Assembly: GCA_947494435.1 (NCBI GenBank)
Contig: CANLUY010000002.1
Coordinates: 1,418,325 to 1,482,324 of the forward strand
Origin: an uncultured Litoreibacter sp.
Lineage (GTDB): Bacteria; Pseudomonadota; Alphaproteobacteria; Rhodobacterales; Rhodobacteraceae
DNA length: 64,000 nt
Reading direction: 5' to 3'
The notes below the pieces were generated by a model that ran no database searches, was not told the DNA's origin, and saw only the letters and a list, made by a program, of their open reading frames with translations. The position numbers and the translations under genes were made by a program. Positions 16,728-25,723 of this stretch are shown piece after piece (position 1 is the first letter of the stretch; the number at the start of each line of letters is the position of its first letter).

Positions 16728-17509
16728 TATTTCTTTGTCTTCGCCTTTGCCGCCATTCCCCGCGCAATTGCTGCCATCTGATCCGGTTTGCCGATCAGCG
16801 CGGCTTGCTCCGTCGCCTCGGCCATCAGAACCTCCGCAGCGCTAGCCGTCTTTGCCAACCCGGTCAGTCGCTTCGCCGCACGCACAGCACTCGGGCTTTG
16901 TGTGGCGATGTCACGTGCTAAGGCCATGGCGAGGACCAGCGGATCATCTGCAATCTCCGTCACCAGCCCCCACTCCGCCGCCTGAGGGGCCTCGATAACC
17001 TCCGCTGTGTAGGTCAGGCGCCGCAAGATGTCGGTACGCAAAAGCTCTGGAAACAGGACCATGCCACCCATATCGGGGATCAAACCCCATTTCATCTCCA
17101 TGATCGACAGTTTGGTGTCAGGAGCCGCGATGCGAATATCCGCGCCTGCGGCCAATTGCAGCCCTGCGCCGAAACACACGCCATGCATAGCAGCGATCAC
17201 CGGAACCTCGAGCGCGCGCCAAGCCAATGCAAATTCCTGAAAGCGGTTCGTCTGGCCGTGGGTGCGCTTGACCAACACCTCCTCCATGTCCTGTCCCATC
17301 AGGGAAGACAGCGACATGATGTCAATTCCCGCGCAAAACGCCCGGCCCTCGCCAGATAGTACGACGCAGTTGATGTCGGCGTCCTTCAGGTCGTGTGCAG
17401 CTGCGATAACGTCGTCCAGCATCTCAAGGCTGATCGCATTCATCTTGTCAGGCCGCGCCAGCGTGACATACGCAATTTTATCTTTGATGACGGTGATCAC
17501 ATAGCTCAT
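16727..17509 (-). CDS. Enoyl-CoA hydratase/isomerase (crotonase family)
   Basis: A 260-residue crotonase-fold protein. VVLSGEGRAFCAGIDI forms the first oxyanion-hole segment and AMHGVCFGAGLQLAAGADIRIA the second. The LSIMEMKWGLIPDMGG segment is conserved; the aspartate in this loop is one acid position, and the glutamate usual in true hydratases is not obvious, so isomerase or another crotonase activity is possible. Such enzymes act on CoA-bound unsaturated acyl groups in the cytoplasm. No other beta-oxidation gene is adjacent. Confidence 0.88.
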   Translation of the reverse strand: MSYVITVIKDKIAYVTLARPDKMNAISLEMLDDVIAAAHDLKDADINCVVLSGEGRAFCAGIDIMSLSSLMGQDMEEVLVKRTHGQTNRFQEFALAWRALEVPVIAAMHGVCFGAGLQLAAGADIRIAAPDTKLSIMEMKWGLIPDMGGMVLFPELLRTDILRRLTYTAEVIEAPQAAEWGLVTEIADDPLVLAMALARDIATQSPSAVRAAKRLTGLAKTASAAEVLMAEATEQAALIGKPDQMAAIARGMAAKAKTKK

Positions 17510-17548
17510 GCGAAACAGCCTAGAGGCGGCACTTGCACAGGGCCAGCG

Positions 17549-17713
17549 TTACCTTACGACGCGATCAATTGCGCGCATCGCCCCAATGGACTTGTCATAA
17601 ACCAAAGTCAGTATGCGCCGCGCAGGCGGTGCTTTGGCGATCTGTGGCAGCGTACGGACAGAACCGGCTGCAATGGTGGCGGCAATGAAACCGCGACGGG
17701 TGAGTTCGGGCAT
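17549..17713 (-). CDS. 54-residue Tat-signal-like small protein
   Basis: The product starts MPELTRRGFIAATIAAGS, with a twin-arginine motif (TRRGFIA) directly before a short hydrophobic stretch, and continues with only about 30 more residues ending in AMRAIDRVVR. GGAGGGGCC lies upstream of the ATG at 17713, which supports this start. The protein is too short to hold a folded cofactor domain, so it may be a vestigial exported protein or a small conserved peptide. It sits between an enoyl-CoA hydratase gene and a divergent aminotransferase gene. Confidence 0.55.
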   Translation of the reverse strand: MPELTRRGFIAATIAAGSVRTLPQIAKAPPARRILTLVYDKSIGAMRAIDRVVR

Positions 17714-17807
17714 AGCGGCCCCTCCAGTTGCGAATGATTTGCATGTAAGATTGCCTCCCATGCATTTCAACCTTGCACCCTGCGCGGCATCTGCTTTGAT
17801 CATTTGC

Positions 17808-18911
17808 ATGACACAGCCCCGCTATACCCCGCTCGCACGCTCACTTCCCGCCTCCGTGCCATTTGTCGGACCAGAAGCACAGGAACGTCAGCGCGGCGCG
17901 CCTTTCAAAACCCGGCTGGGCGCGAATGAAAGCGTCTTTGGTCCCTCCCCCAAAGCCATCACTGCCATGCAGAATGCTGCATCAGAGGTGTGGATGTATG
18001 GCGACCCTGAAAGCCATGACCTGCGCCATGCGGTTGCATCTCATCACGGTGTTGCTCCTACAAACATCATGATCGGTGAAGGTATAGATTGCCTGCTTGG
18101 GTATCTGACCCGTTTGCTGATTGGGCCGGGCGACGCGGTCGTCACAAGCGACGGGGCCTACCCGACCTTCAACTACCACGTCGCAGGCTTCGGTGGAGCA
18201 TTGCACAAGGTGCCTTACAAAGCGGATCATGAGGACCCTCAAGCGCTTCTCTACAAAGCGCGGGAGGTGGACGCCAAGCTGATCTACTTCTCAAACCCAG
18301 ACAATCCGATGGGCAGTTGGCACGATGCGGATACTGTCCAAAAGATGATCTCTGACATCCCACCGGGCTGCCTGTTGATCCTTGACGAGGCGTATGTCGA
18401 ACTTGCCCCGGGCGGCACCGCACCGCCCATCGACACAAGCAACGCAAATGTGATCCGCATGCGCACCTTCTCAAAAGGCTACGGTATGGCCGGCGCACGT
18501 GTGGGCTATGCCATTGGCGACGCTGATCTGATCAACGCGTTCAACAAGATCCGCAATCATTTCGGTATGTGCCGGATATCGCAAGCAGGAGCCTTGGCCG
18601 CGTTAAAAGATCAAGCGTATCTCGCCAGCGTAAAGTCAGATGTCGCAGCCGCACGAGACCGTATCACGTTGATCGCAAAGCAAAACGGCCTGACACCGCT
18701 CCCGTCTGCCACGAATTTTGTTACCATTGATTGTGGAGGGGACGGCGACCACGCCCGGGCCGTTTTAAACGCCTTGATAGGCCGCGGCATCTTCGTGCGC
18801 ATGCCCTTCGTTGCACCGCAAGATCGGTGCATTCGGATCAGCTGCGGACGCGACACCGATCTGGACCTGTTTGAAGCGGCTCTTCCCGCAGCGCTGCAAG
18901 ACGCAGGTTAG
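17808..18911 (+). CDS. HisC-like PLP-dependent aminotransferase
   Basis: A 367-residue class I/II aminotransferase of the histidinol-phosphate aminotransferase group. LGANESVFGPSP and YGDPESHDLR bind the substrate/cofactor region, FSNPDNPMGSW and LILDEAYVEL hold the Asn and Asp that contact PLP, and TFSKGYGMAGARVGYAIG contains the PLP lysine. Rhodobacteraceae carry more than one HisC homologue; no his genes are nearby, so another substrate (aromatic or imidazole compounds) is possible. The ATG at 17808 is chosen because the conserved region starts shortly after it; no clear Shine-Dalgarno precedes it, and longer in-frame starts overlap the divergent small gene. Confidence 0.85.
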   Translation: MTQPRYTPLARSLPASVPFVGPEAQERQRGAPFKTRLGANESVFGPSPKAITAMQNAASEVWMYGDPESHDLRHAVASHHGVAPTNIMIGEGIDCLLGYLTRLLIGPGDAVVTSDGAYPTFNYHVAGFGGALHKVPYKADHEDPQALLYKAREVDAKLIYFSNPDNPMGSWHDADTVQKMISDIPPGCLLILDEAYVELAPGGTAPPIDTSNANVIRMRTFSKGYGMAGARVGYAIGDADLINAFNKIRNHFGMCRISQAGALAALKDQAYLASVKSDVAAARDRITLIAKQNGLTPLPSATNFVTIDCGGDGDHARAVLNALIGRGIFVRMPFVAPQDRCIRISCGRDTDLDLFEAALPAALQDAG

Positions 18912-18947
18912 GCTTTTCATAAGCGGAAGGATTGCTACTCTGCCGTC

Positions 18948-19136
18948 ATGATGGATTACGAGCCGCGCCGCCCGACGAAAGCCGTTGAGGATTATACGAA
19001 TGCCTTTCTGTGCATGGCATGTTTGCTGATCTTCATGCTTCTTGTCGCACTCTGGGCTCTGTTCGGGTATCTCGTGCCTCTTTTGACAGCCGCATTCATT
19101 GGTAAGTCTATGCGCTGGTTGCCACGACGTGACTGA
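18948..19136 (+). CDS. 62-residue single-span membrane protein
   Basis: A small protein with a polar N-terminus (MMDYEPRRPTKAVEDYTNAF), one or two hydrophobic stretches (CMACLLIFMLLVALWALFGYL and VPLLTAAFIG) and a basic tail (KSMRWLPRRD). It is unrecognised. It starts 36 bases after the aminotransferase stop, so it may be its downstream partner. AAGCGGAAGGA is 19-29 bases upstream of the ATG, further than usual. The hydropathy pattern argues for a real inner-membrane protein. Confidence 0.55.
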   Translation: MMDYEPRRPTKAVEDYTNAFLCMACLLIFMLLVALWALFGYLVPLLTAAFIGKSMRWLPRRD

Positions 19137-19144
19137 GCAGAACC

Positions 19145-20506
19145 CTAGAAATTCGACTGAATACCGACACGTCCTGTTACCTCTCGTGTTGAAAAGCGCG
19201 AGACGTTCGATTTGGTTCTCGTTGCTGAAACAGTCCAGCTCGGCGAAAAGCCATAATATGAAACCTGATTTAACACCGCAGTCGCACCGAGCGAGACATA
19301 GCGATCCCGCCGACCGTCCAGAGAGATCGAGAATTCGTCGTACTTTTTCCGTCCTACGGTGGCCGAGAATGACAGCTCTGTGCCAAACACAGGTCTCGCT
19401 AGTTCATATCCAACCGTCACCCTGTGATCTGTAAACGTGTTGGTCGCACGCTCCGAATTATGAAATCTGCGATTTACGGCGAGACGCACCACATCCCCGT
19501 TGCCCAACCGATTGGCATAAGAGCCTTGAGCAAAGGTGACGCGCGCATCAGGCTGTGACGGGCGCAGTCCAGTTTGCTCTTCAACCGAGGCAAACACCGC
19601 AGCCGAAGCATTGGAGTTGATCGCAATCCCCTGCGACAAAGAGAGCTTTTGGTACCGCCAAACCGGATCGCCACCGGACCAAACCTGCCCTTGATGAAGG
19701 GTGATGCCGCTCGGCCCAAGCTTTGGAAATAGCAGCCGCTGGTGGGACAGAGACACCTCCACCAAGCCCAACGCGAAATCTGCACCTGACACGCCGGGCG
19801 CTGCCGCTTTTGAGGACGATGACAGAGAATACGTGCGGCCATAGGCATAGACCCCGACCTCAGTCATAGCATTTGGTGACTGTGCCAGCCGATATCTCAC
19901 GTCGAGATCCGCTGAATACTCCACGCCTGACAATGACCGGCTTGTCGGATTGAACACGAATTGGAAGTTACCCAATGCAAACGTAGCGTCTTCTGTCCCG
20001 CCATTGATATTGTTCGACGGCGCAACAGAAAATCCGGCTCGTACCGTCAACGGGTTTTGCGCCCGTATCGCCCGAAACTCCTGCTGCAACTGCGCCACCT
20101 GATCAGCGCTTTCTGTGTGGTTCAGCCCCCGACGGATCCACCATTCCGCTTGTGTATAGCGACGCAATTGAAATTTCGCCGCAGCCGCAACCCGCGCGGC
20201 TTCAACCTTATTCTCTGCCGTCGTGGCATACTTAAAAGCCTGCCCAGCGCTTTGCGCTGCTGACTTGTGCTGCCCAAGCTGCATTTGTGCCAAAGACAAA
20301 AGGTAGAAAGCCTGAGCGTCATTGGTCCTTAGCGCAACAACGCCCGCCGCCAGCCGCGCGCTGGTCGCAGCGTCCCCTGCACTCAGCGCAGCGCCAGCTT
20401 GTGCGCGTTGGGCGTCCAGAGTTTTTGACTGGTCTTGCGACCACACAACCGACGTCACGCAGACGAAAACGCATGACAAAACAAGGATAAACGTCGGTCG
20501 TTGCAT
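19145..20506 (-). CDS. SLAM-like (DUF560) outer-membrane protein with TPR domain
   Basis: A 453-residue protein with a signal peptide (residues 1-23), an alanine-rich TPR-like helical domain (about 25-145: AFYLLSLAQMQLGQHKSAAQ, QAEWWIRRGLNHT) and a C-terminal beta-barrel ending in the aromatic residue F. The junction NPLTVRAGFSVAPSNNINGG matches the surface lipoprotein assembly modifier pattern, where the barrel starts with an APSNNIN-type strand. SLAM proteins (type XI secretion) move lipoproteins or proteins to the cell surface. A poly-glycine lipoprotein gene is divergent from it, 265 bases away, and is the obvious candidate substrate. Confidence 0.8.
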   Translation of the reverse strand: MQRPTFILVLSCVFVCVTSVVWSQDQSKTLDAQRAQAGAALSAGDAATSARLAAGVVALRTNDAQAFYLLSLAQMQLGQHKSAAQSAGQAFKYATTAENKVEAARVAAAAKFQLRRYTQAEWWIRRGLNHTESADQVAQLQQEFRAIRAQNPLTVRAGFSVAPSNNINGGTEDATFALGNFQFVFNPTSRSLSGVEYSADLDVRYRLAQSPNAMTEVGVYAYGRTYSLSSSSKAAAPGVSGADFALGLVEVSLSHQRLLFPKLGPSGITLHQGQVWSGGDPVWRYQKLSLSQGIAINSNASAAVFASVEEQTGLRPSQPDARVTFAQGSYANRLGNGDVVRLAVNRRFHNSERATNTFTDHRVTVGYELARPVFGTELSFSATVGRKKYDEFSISLDGRRDRYVSLGATAVLNQVSYYGFSPSWTVSATRTKSNVSRFSTREVTGRVGIQSNF

Positions 20507-20771
20507 CTGGGTCTTTCGATTACAGAACGTGTCTCGCGCCCTTGTCCAGCACAGAACTTACAGGTCGCCTCACAAAATAGGACAGACCCTTCCTTTGCAA
20601 GACTTCACTAAGAAAGGAATGATTTTTCAAAAACATCGCGGTGAGTTGCCGATAGGTGCCGCAAAAATAGCATCTTATCGCCTTCAAATGTGACCATTCT
20701 CCGGATGTGTTTACTTCTGCCATTATAACACTTTGAACAATCGGCGAGAGATCGAGCAAGAGGACCCTAAA

Positions 20772-21323
20772 ATGCGAAACTTACTTTCAGTTTGCACAAT
20801 CTGTGCACTTGCCGCTTGCGGCGGAGGCGGCGGCACAGGGGCCACCACCAGCACAAGCTCGGCAGTCTCCACGGGCCAAACACCTGCGGCAACGGTCCCC
20901 CCAGTCGCTGCAAGAACAACAAACCCGGCCGCTGGCGCAAGCGTTGACCAAGCCGCGTTCACGTCACTGTTGAATAACGTGCGTGTCGCGAACAGTGCGG
21001 CACCGGTTGCCTTTGACGGACGTCTCGCAACAGCGGCGCAAGGACATGCCGATGACATGCTGGCGAACGGCTACTTCAGCCATACCGGCCAGAACGGCTC
21101 GACACCCGGTGACCGGATCACAGCGGCGGGCTATCGCTGGCGCACCTATGGCGAGAACATCGCGCGCGGCCAGCAATCAGAAGCGGAAGTGATGCAAGAT
21201 TGGACAAACTCATCCGGCCATCACGCGAACAATATCAATCCAGCCTTCGAAGATTTCGGGATCGCGAAAGCGGGAACAGGCGGCAATGCGCACTGGGTTC
21301 TCGTTCTCGGTACAGAGAGATAA
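20772..21323 (+). CDS. CAP-domain (SCP/PR1-like) lipoprotein with poly-glycine linker
   Basis: A 183-residue lipoprotein. The lipobox LAAC ends at Cys16 and is followed directly by GGGGG and a Ser/Thr/Pro/Ala-rich linker to about residue 60. The rest is a CAP domain: LLNNVRVANSAAPVAFDGRL, HADDMLANGYFSHTGQNG, YGENIARGQQ, MQDWTNSSGHHANNINPAF and a C-terminal HWVLVLG. The His and Glu that form the CAP cavity are present. GAGGA before the ATG at 20772 supports this start. Poly-glycine after the lipid cysteine is typical of surface-exposed lipoproteins, including SLAM clients. The function of bacterial CAP proteins is largely unknown. A strong terminator follows. Confidence 0.88.
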   Translation: MRNLLSVCTICALAACGGGGGTGATTSTSSAVSTGQTPAATVPPVAARTTNPAAGASVDQAAFTSLLNNVRVANSAAPVAFDGRLATAAQGHADDMLANGYFSHTGQNGSTPGDRITAAGYRWRTYGENIARGQQSEAEVMQDWTNSSGHHANNINPAFEDFGIAKAGTGGNAHWVLVLGTER

Positions 21324-21340
21324 CGTCACATATGGCTTTG

Positions 21341-21377
21341 AAAGCCCTCGCCACGAAAAACTGTGGCGAGGGCTTTT
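21341..21377. terminator. Bidirectional terminator between the CAP lipoprotein gene and icd
   Basis: AAAGCCCTCGCCAC pairs perfectly with GTGGCGAGGGCTTT across an 8-base loop, flanked by T-rich sequence on the plus strand and TTT on the minus strand. It lies between two convergent genes and can serve both. Confidence 0.9.
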
Positions 21378-21383
21378 GTAGGC

Positions 21384-23600
21384 TTAACCAATGATGCTGT
21401 TCAGCGTCTCGGACGGACGCATGACGGCCGCTGTCTTCGCCGCATCACCGCGGAAATACCCACCGGTATCGGCAGCACGGCCCTGAACGGCAGCAAAATC
21501 AGCAGTAATCGCCGCTTCATTCTCAGCCAAGGCTTGCGCGATAGGTGTGAAATGCGCCGCCAGATCGGCATCGGATGTCTGCGCTGCCAAAGCCTGCGCC
21601 CAATAGAGCGCAAAGTAGAAATGACTATCACGGTTGTCCGGCTCACCGACCTTACGGCTTGGCGATTTGTTGTTGTCTAGGATGCCTTGCGTTGCCGCGT
21701 CGACGGCCTCGCCCAGCACTTTGGCCTTCGCGTTGCCTTTGACCTGCGCCAGATATTTCAAGCTTTCGCCCAAAGCACAGAATTCGCCCAAGCTGTCCCA
21801 ACGCAGGTGATTTTCTTCCATCAACTGCTGAACGTGTTTCGGCGCAGAGCCACCGGCCCCTGTTTCAAACAATCCACCACCATTCATCAATTTCACAATC
21901 GACAGCATCTTGGCCGACGTGCCCAACTCAAGGATCGGGAACAGGTCTGTCAGATAGTCACGCAGCACATTGCCAGTCACAGCAATCGAGGTCTTGCCTG
22001 CGCGGATTGTCGTGAAGCTGACTTTGGTCGCCTCCTGTGGGTTCAGGATCTTGAACTTGCCCGCAACGCCAGCCTTCTCAAGCAATGGACGCACATATTT
22101 CAGCAATTCCGCATCATGCGCACGGGTCTCATCTAACCAGAAAATCGCCTCGCAGTTCTCCAAGGCTTGACGGTCAATCGCCAATTGCACCCAGTCTTCA
22201 ATCGGAGCCTGCCGGGTGGAGGCTGACCGCCAGATGTCACCGGCTTCAACCGCATGCTCATGCAGCACATCGCCATTGGCCAGTACCATCCGCACCGTGC
22301 CATCCGCCGGAATTTCAAACGTGGTTGGATGGGAGCCATACTCCTCCGCTTTTTGCGCCATCAGGCCAACATTCTGTACGGTGCCAGCTGTCGATGGGTC
22401 CAATGCGCCGTTCTCTTTGCAATTCTGAATAGCCTCAGCATAGACCGACGCGTAAGAGCTGTCGGGGATCACGCAGTTACAATCAGCTTCCGCCCCCTCA
22501 GGTCCCCAACCTTTGCCGCCTGCACGGATCAAAGCGGGCATAGATGCGTCGATGATCACGTCAGACGGGACGTGCAGATTGGTGATCCCTTTATCGGAAT
22601 TCACCATGTAAAGCGGCGGGTTATCCGCCATAGCAGCCTCAATCGCAGCCAGAATTTCCGCTGATTTCGGTGATGTTTCCACCGCTTCCAGCACGGCCCC
22701 CAACCCGGAGTTCGGATTGGCTCCACAGGCCTCCAAATCGTCGCCAAAGGCTGCAAAGACAGGCTTTAGGAAGGCTTTAACCGCATGTCCAAAGAGGATC
22801 GGATCAGACACTTTCATCATCGTCGCTTTGAGATGGAGGGAGAAAAGAATGCCTGCCTCTTTCGTCTTGGCGACTTCTTTTTCAAGGAACGCTCCAAGGG
22901 CCTTGGCCGACATGAAAGTCGCATCAACCACGGTCCCCGCTGGATACTCGATCCCCTCTTTCAGCACCGTCACGCTTCCGTCTGCACCGACCAGCTCGAT
23001 CTTTGCCGTCGTCGCTTCGCTCAAAGTCGCGGACTTTTCGTTAGACCGGAAATCATTCGCCCCCATGGTTGAGACATGCGTCTTGCTATCAGCTGACCAA
23101 GCGCCCATCCGGTGCGGATTGGCCTGCGCAAAATTCTTCACAGCAGCCGCCGCACGACGGTCCGAATTGCCTTCCCGCAGAACAGGGTTCACAGCTGAGC
23201 CTTTGATCGCGTCATATCGCGCACGGATCGCTTTTTCGTCTGCCGTTTCAGGAGCTTCGGGATAGTCAGGCAACGCATAGCCCTTCTCCTGCAGCTCAGT
23301 CACTGCCGCAACAAGCTGCGGCACAGAGGCGGAGATGTTGGGCAATTTGATCACATTCGCTTCTGGCGTTTTGACCAGTTTGCCAAGCTCTGCCAAGTCA
23401 TCGGACTGACGTTGCGACTCTGTCAAGGCCTCTGGGAACGCCGCAATAATACGACCCGCAAGTGAAATATCTTTCGTTCCGACACTGACACCAGCCGCAG
23501 CGGCAAAGCTCTGAATGATCGGAAGAAAAGAGGCAGATGCCAGTTCGGGGGCTTCGTCAACTTTCGTGTAGATAATGTCAGGCGTATCCATATGCGTCAT
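21384..23600 (-). CDS. icd: NADP-dependent isocitrate dehydrogenase, monomeric type
   Basis: A 738-residue monomeric (IDH-II) isocitrate dehydrogenase, which converts isocitrate to 2-oxoglutarate with release of CO2 and NADPH in the TCA cycle. Length is exactly that of the family (about 740). Diagnostic segments include [13 protein letters not shown] at the N-terminus, [56 protein letters not shown] and [22 protein letters not shown] lies upstream of the ATG. It is unrelated in sequence to the common homodimeric enzyme. It stands alone with a terminator behind it. Confidence 0.96.
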   Translation of the reverse strand: MTHMDTPDIIYTKVDEAPELASASFLPIIQSFAAAAGVSVGTKDISLAGRIIAAFPEALTESQRQSDDLAELGKLVKTPEANVIKLPNISASVPQLVAAVTELQEKGYALPDYPEAPETADEKAIRARYDAIKGSAVNPVLREGNSDRRAAAAVKNFAQANPHRMGAWSADSKTHVSTMGANDFRSNEKSATLSEATTAKIELVGADGSVTVLKEGIEYPAGTVVDATFMSAKALGAFLEKEVAKTKEAGILFSLHLKATMMKVSDPILFGHAVKAFLKPVFAAFGDDLEACGANPNSGLGAVLEAVETSPKSAEILAAIEAAMADNPPLYMVNSDKGITNLHVPSDVIIDASMPALIRAGGKGWGPEGAEADCNCVIPDSSYASVYAEAIQNCKENGALDPSTAGTVQNVGLMAQKAEEYGSHPTTFEIPADGTVRMVLANGDVLHEHAVEAGDIWRSASTRQAPIEDWVQLAIDRQALENCEAIFWLDETRAHDAELLKYVRPLLEKAGVAGKFKILNPQEATKVSFTTIRAGKTSIAVTGNVLRDYLTDLFPILELGTSAKMLSIVKLMNGGGLFETGAGGSAPKHVQQLMEENHLRWDSLGEFCALGESLKYLAQVKGNAKAKVLGEAVDAATQGILDNNKSPSRKVGEPDNRDSHFYFALYWAQALAAQTSDADLAAHFTPIAQALAENEAAITADFAAVQGRAADTGGYFRGDAAKTAAVMRPSETLNSIIG

Positions 23601-23695
23601 GATCCCTTGGCAGAGTTGAATTTTGCACCTGACCTAGTGGACATGCGCCGGAAGGTCCAGCCGCAATGTGCACAATGGTATACAATTCGTGAGCG

Positions 23696-24895
23696 CTAGC
23701 CCTCAGCGCAAACCTGCGCGGCGGCATCAAGCGCACCTGCCCCATGCGGGATTTGCAAGGCGGTCAGGCCAGCTTGAATACTGCCAAGGGTCCCCATCAG
23801 CATATGGCTGTTGAGGTGGCCCATATGCCCGACACGGAAGAACCCGTGCCATGCCGGATCGTTCGGCTCTGCCATACCCAAGCCGATACCCAGCGTGACG
23901 CCAGCCTCTTCGGTCAGCCAGTCGCGCAGTTGCGTCCCTGTCGGCGCACCGATCCGGACAGAGGTTACAGCATTGGACCGCACAGCACGGTCCGCAATAT
24001 TCAACTCAATAGGCCCTTCAACAGACCACGCCTCAAACGCAGCCCACACCGCACGCGCCAAGGTCGCGTGACGCGCCCAGACAGCCTCCAAACCCTCTTC
24101 ATGCACGATCATGTTCAAGGCTTCACGCAGCCCGTAAAGGTGATGCGTTGGCGCCGTTCCGCACCAGTATTGATAAAAGTACTCAGGATCCGCGCGTGGC
24201 ACCCAATCCCAATAACTCGACACGCGTTCCATGCGCTTACGGACTTCGGCCGCCTTGTCATTAAAATAGACAAAACACATGCCCGGCGGTGTCATCAAAC
24301 CTTTCTGACACCCCGCCACCACAATATCGACGCCCCACGCATCCATCTGCATCTCGTCGCAGCCCAGACAAGCGATGCAATCCACAATCAACAAGGCCGG
24401 ATGCCCCGTCGCATCCATCGCCTTGCGCAGCGCGGCCACATCCGACTTCGCCGATGTCGCCGTATCGGTTTGCACACAAAGCACGGCCTTGATCTTGCGC
24501 GCCTTATCCGCGTTCAAAGCCTCGGCGACCCGCGCCGGATCCAACGCCGCGCGTTTACCAAAATCAATCAGCTGCACCTCCGCGCCCAGCCGCTCCGCCA
24601 TCGCGGCCCACCCGTGGGAGAAATTGCCCGTCGCCGGCACCAGAACCGTCTCGCCAGGAGCGACGACATTGACCAATGAGGCCTCCCAAGCCGCATGACC
24701 ATTGCCGATATACATCGCCACATCATGCTTCGTTCGGGCCACCTCTTTTAGGTCGGGCACAAGACTGTCTGCCAGATCAAGCAATTCACCTGTATAGATA
24801 TTCGGCGCCGCGCGGTGCATCGCCTGCAACACACGATCAGGCATGATCGAGGGGCCGGGAATAGCAAGAGTGTGGCGACCATGGGCAAGAGTCAT
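23696..24895 (-). CDS. Class V aminotransferase, alanine/serine--glyoxylate type
   Basis: A 399-residue PLP enzyme of the alanine--glyoxylate/serine--glyoxylate family. LAIPGPSIMPDRVLQAM starts the fold, VDCIACLGCDEMQMDAWGVD carries the PLP-pairing Asp, and AGCQKGLMTPPG holds the PLP lysine. Closest described roles are glyoxylate amination (photorespiration-like or serine-cycle routes, or the aspartate-dependent beta-hydroxyaspartate cycle of marine alphaproteobacteria); the other genes of those cycles are not next to it. The ATG at 24895 is chosen because AAGG lies 9 bases upstream; an ATG three codons earlier lies directly on that sequence. Confidence 0.87.
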   Translation of the reverse strand: MTLAHGRHTLAIPGPSIMPDRVLQAMHRAAPNIYTGELLDLADSLVPDLKEVARTKHDVAMYIGNGHAAWEASLVNVVAPGETVLVPATGNFSHGWAAMAERLGAEVQLIDFGKRAALDPARVAEALNADKARKIKAVLCVQTDTATSAKSDVAALRKAMDATGHPALLIVDCIACLGCDEMQMDAWGVDIVVAGCQKGLMTPPGMCFVYFNDKAAEVRKRMERVSSYWDWVPRADPEYFYQYWCGTAPTHHLYGLREALNMIVHEEGLEAVWARHATLARAVWAAFEAWSVEGPIELNIADRAVRSNAVTSVRIGAPTGTQLRDWLTEEAGVTLGIGLGMAEPNDPAWHGFFRVGHMGHLNSHMLMGTLGSIQAGLTALQIPHGAGALDAAAQVCAEG

Positions 24896-24964
24896 AACAG
24901 GCATCCTTACTTCAGATGTCCAACAGCTAGAGCGACCTTATTGCGTGGTCAATCAGCCGATTGA

Positions 24965-25651
24965 TCAGGATTTGTGATACCGCGCAGCAAGAGCCTTTGG
25001 GCTCGCGCCCAGACAATAGCGCATAAGCAAAATCAGGTTGCGCCCCCCACGCCGGACCCAACCTTCTGCCAAATAGCGCCCCGCATCTGTTGACGCGGTT
25101 TCCGGCAGCAAAACGACCCTCCCTTTCAAACGGCGCGCGATCGCCACGTCTTCCATCAACGGTTGATCCGGGTAGCCCCCGATTTGGTCGTAAAGCGCAC
25201 GTGAGATCAGCAATCCCTGATCACCATAAGGCAAAGAGAAAAGCCGCGTGCGCAGGTTGGCCCAACCCGCCGTCACAGCGGACATCATCCCACCCGCACG
25301 AAACGCCAGCCTGAAGACCGCGGCCTTCTCAGGTTGCGCCGCAATATGCGTCATCACTGCCCCCACCCAGTTTGCTGGCAAATGCGTGTCCGCATGCAAA
25401 AACAACATCCACTCTCCGCGTGCAACTTGTGCACCACGCCGAAGTTGCCCCCCTCGCCCGGGTTGCCCCGTCACGACCTCGGCACCTGCCTCCTTGGCCA
25501 AAACTTGTGTCCCATCCGTACTGCCCGCGTCACTGACAATCACCTCACGAATAACGCCAGCCCCAACCCCGGGGAGCAGCGCATCCAGCGTCTCCGGCAG
25601 CGCGGTCTCAGCGTTCAGTGTCGGGATTACAATGGAGAGCGTGGCAGGCAT
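24965..25651 (-). CDS. TIGR04283-type glycosyltransferase (family 2)
   Basis: A 228-residue GT-A glycosyltransferase. LSIVIPTLNAE begins the nucleotide-sugar fold, VSDAGSTDGT and LFLHADTHLP carry the metal-binding acidic residues, and the short soluble form matches the TIGR04283 group, named for arsenosugar biosynthesis in some bacteria. The usual partner (a TIGR04282 glycosyltransferase) and an arsenic methyltransferase are not in the window, so the arsenosugar role is not shown. AGGGGTC lies upstream of the ATG. It is divergent from ygfZ. Confidence 0.82.
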   Translation of the reverse strand: MPATLSIVIPTLNAETALPETLDALLPGVGAGVIREVIVSDAGSTDGTQVLAKEAGAEVVTGQPGRGGQLRRGAQVARGEWMLFLHADTHLPANWVGAVMTHIAAQPEKAAVFRLAFRAGGMMSAVTAGWANLRTRLFSLPYGDQGLLISRALYDQIGGYPDQPLMEDVAIARRLKGRVVLLPETASTDAGRYLAEGWVRRGGRNLILLMRYCLGASPKALAARYHKS

Positions 25652-25723
25652 ATGACCCCTGTTCGTCGGCGATTGCCTCTCCTATATGTCAGGCAGACCC
25701 AAAGCGCGAGAGTGGACAAGACC

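Noticed and set aside
23744..24679. Long plus-strand frame opposite the class V aminotransferase gene
   Set aside because: Arg/His-rich shadow translation of a clear enzyme gene, with no motif of its own.
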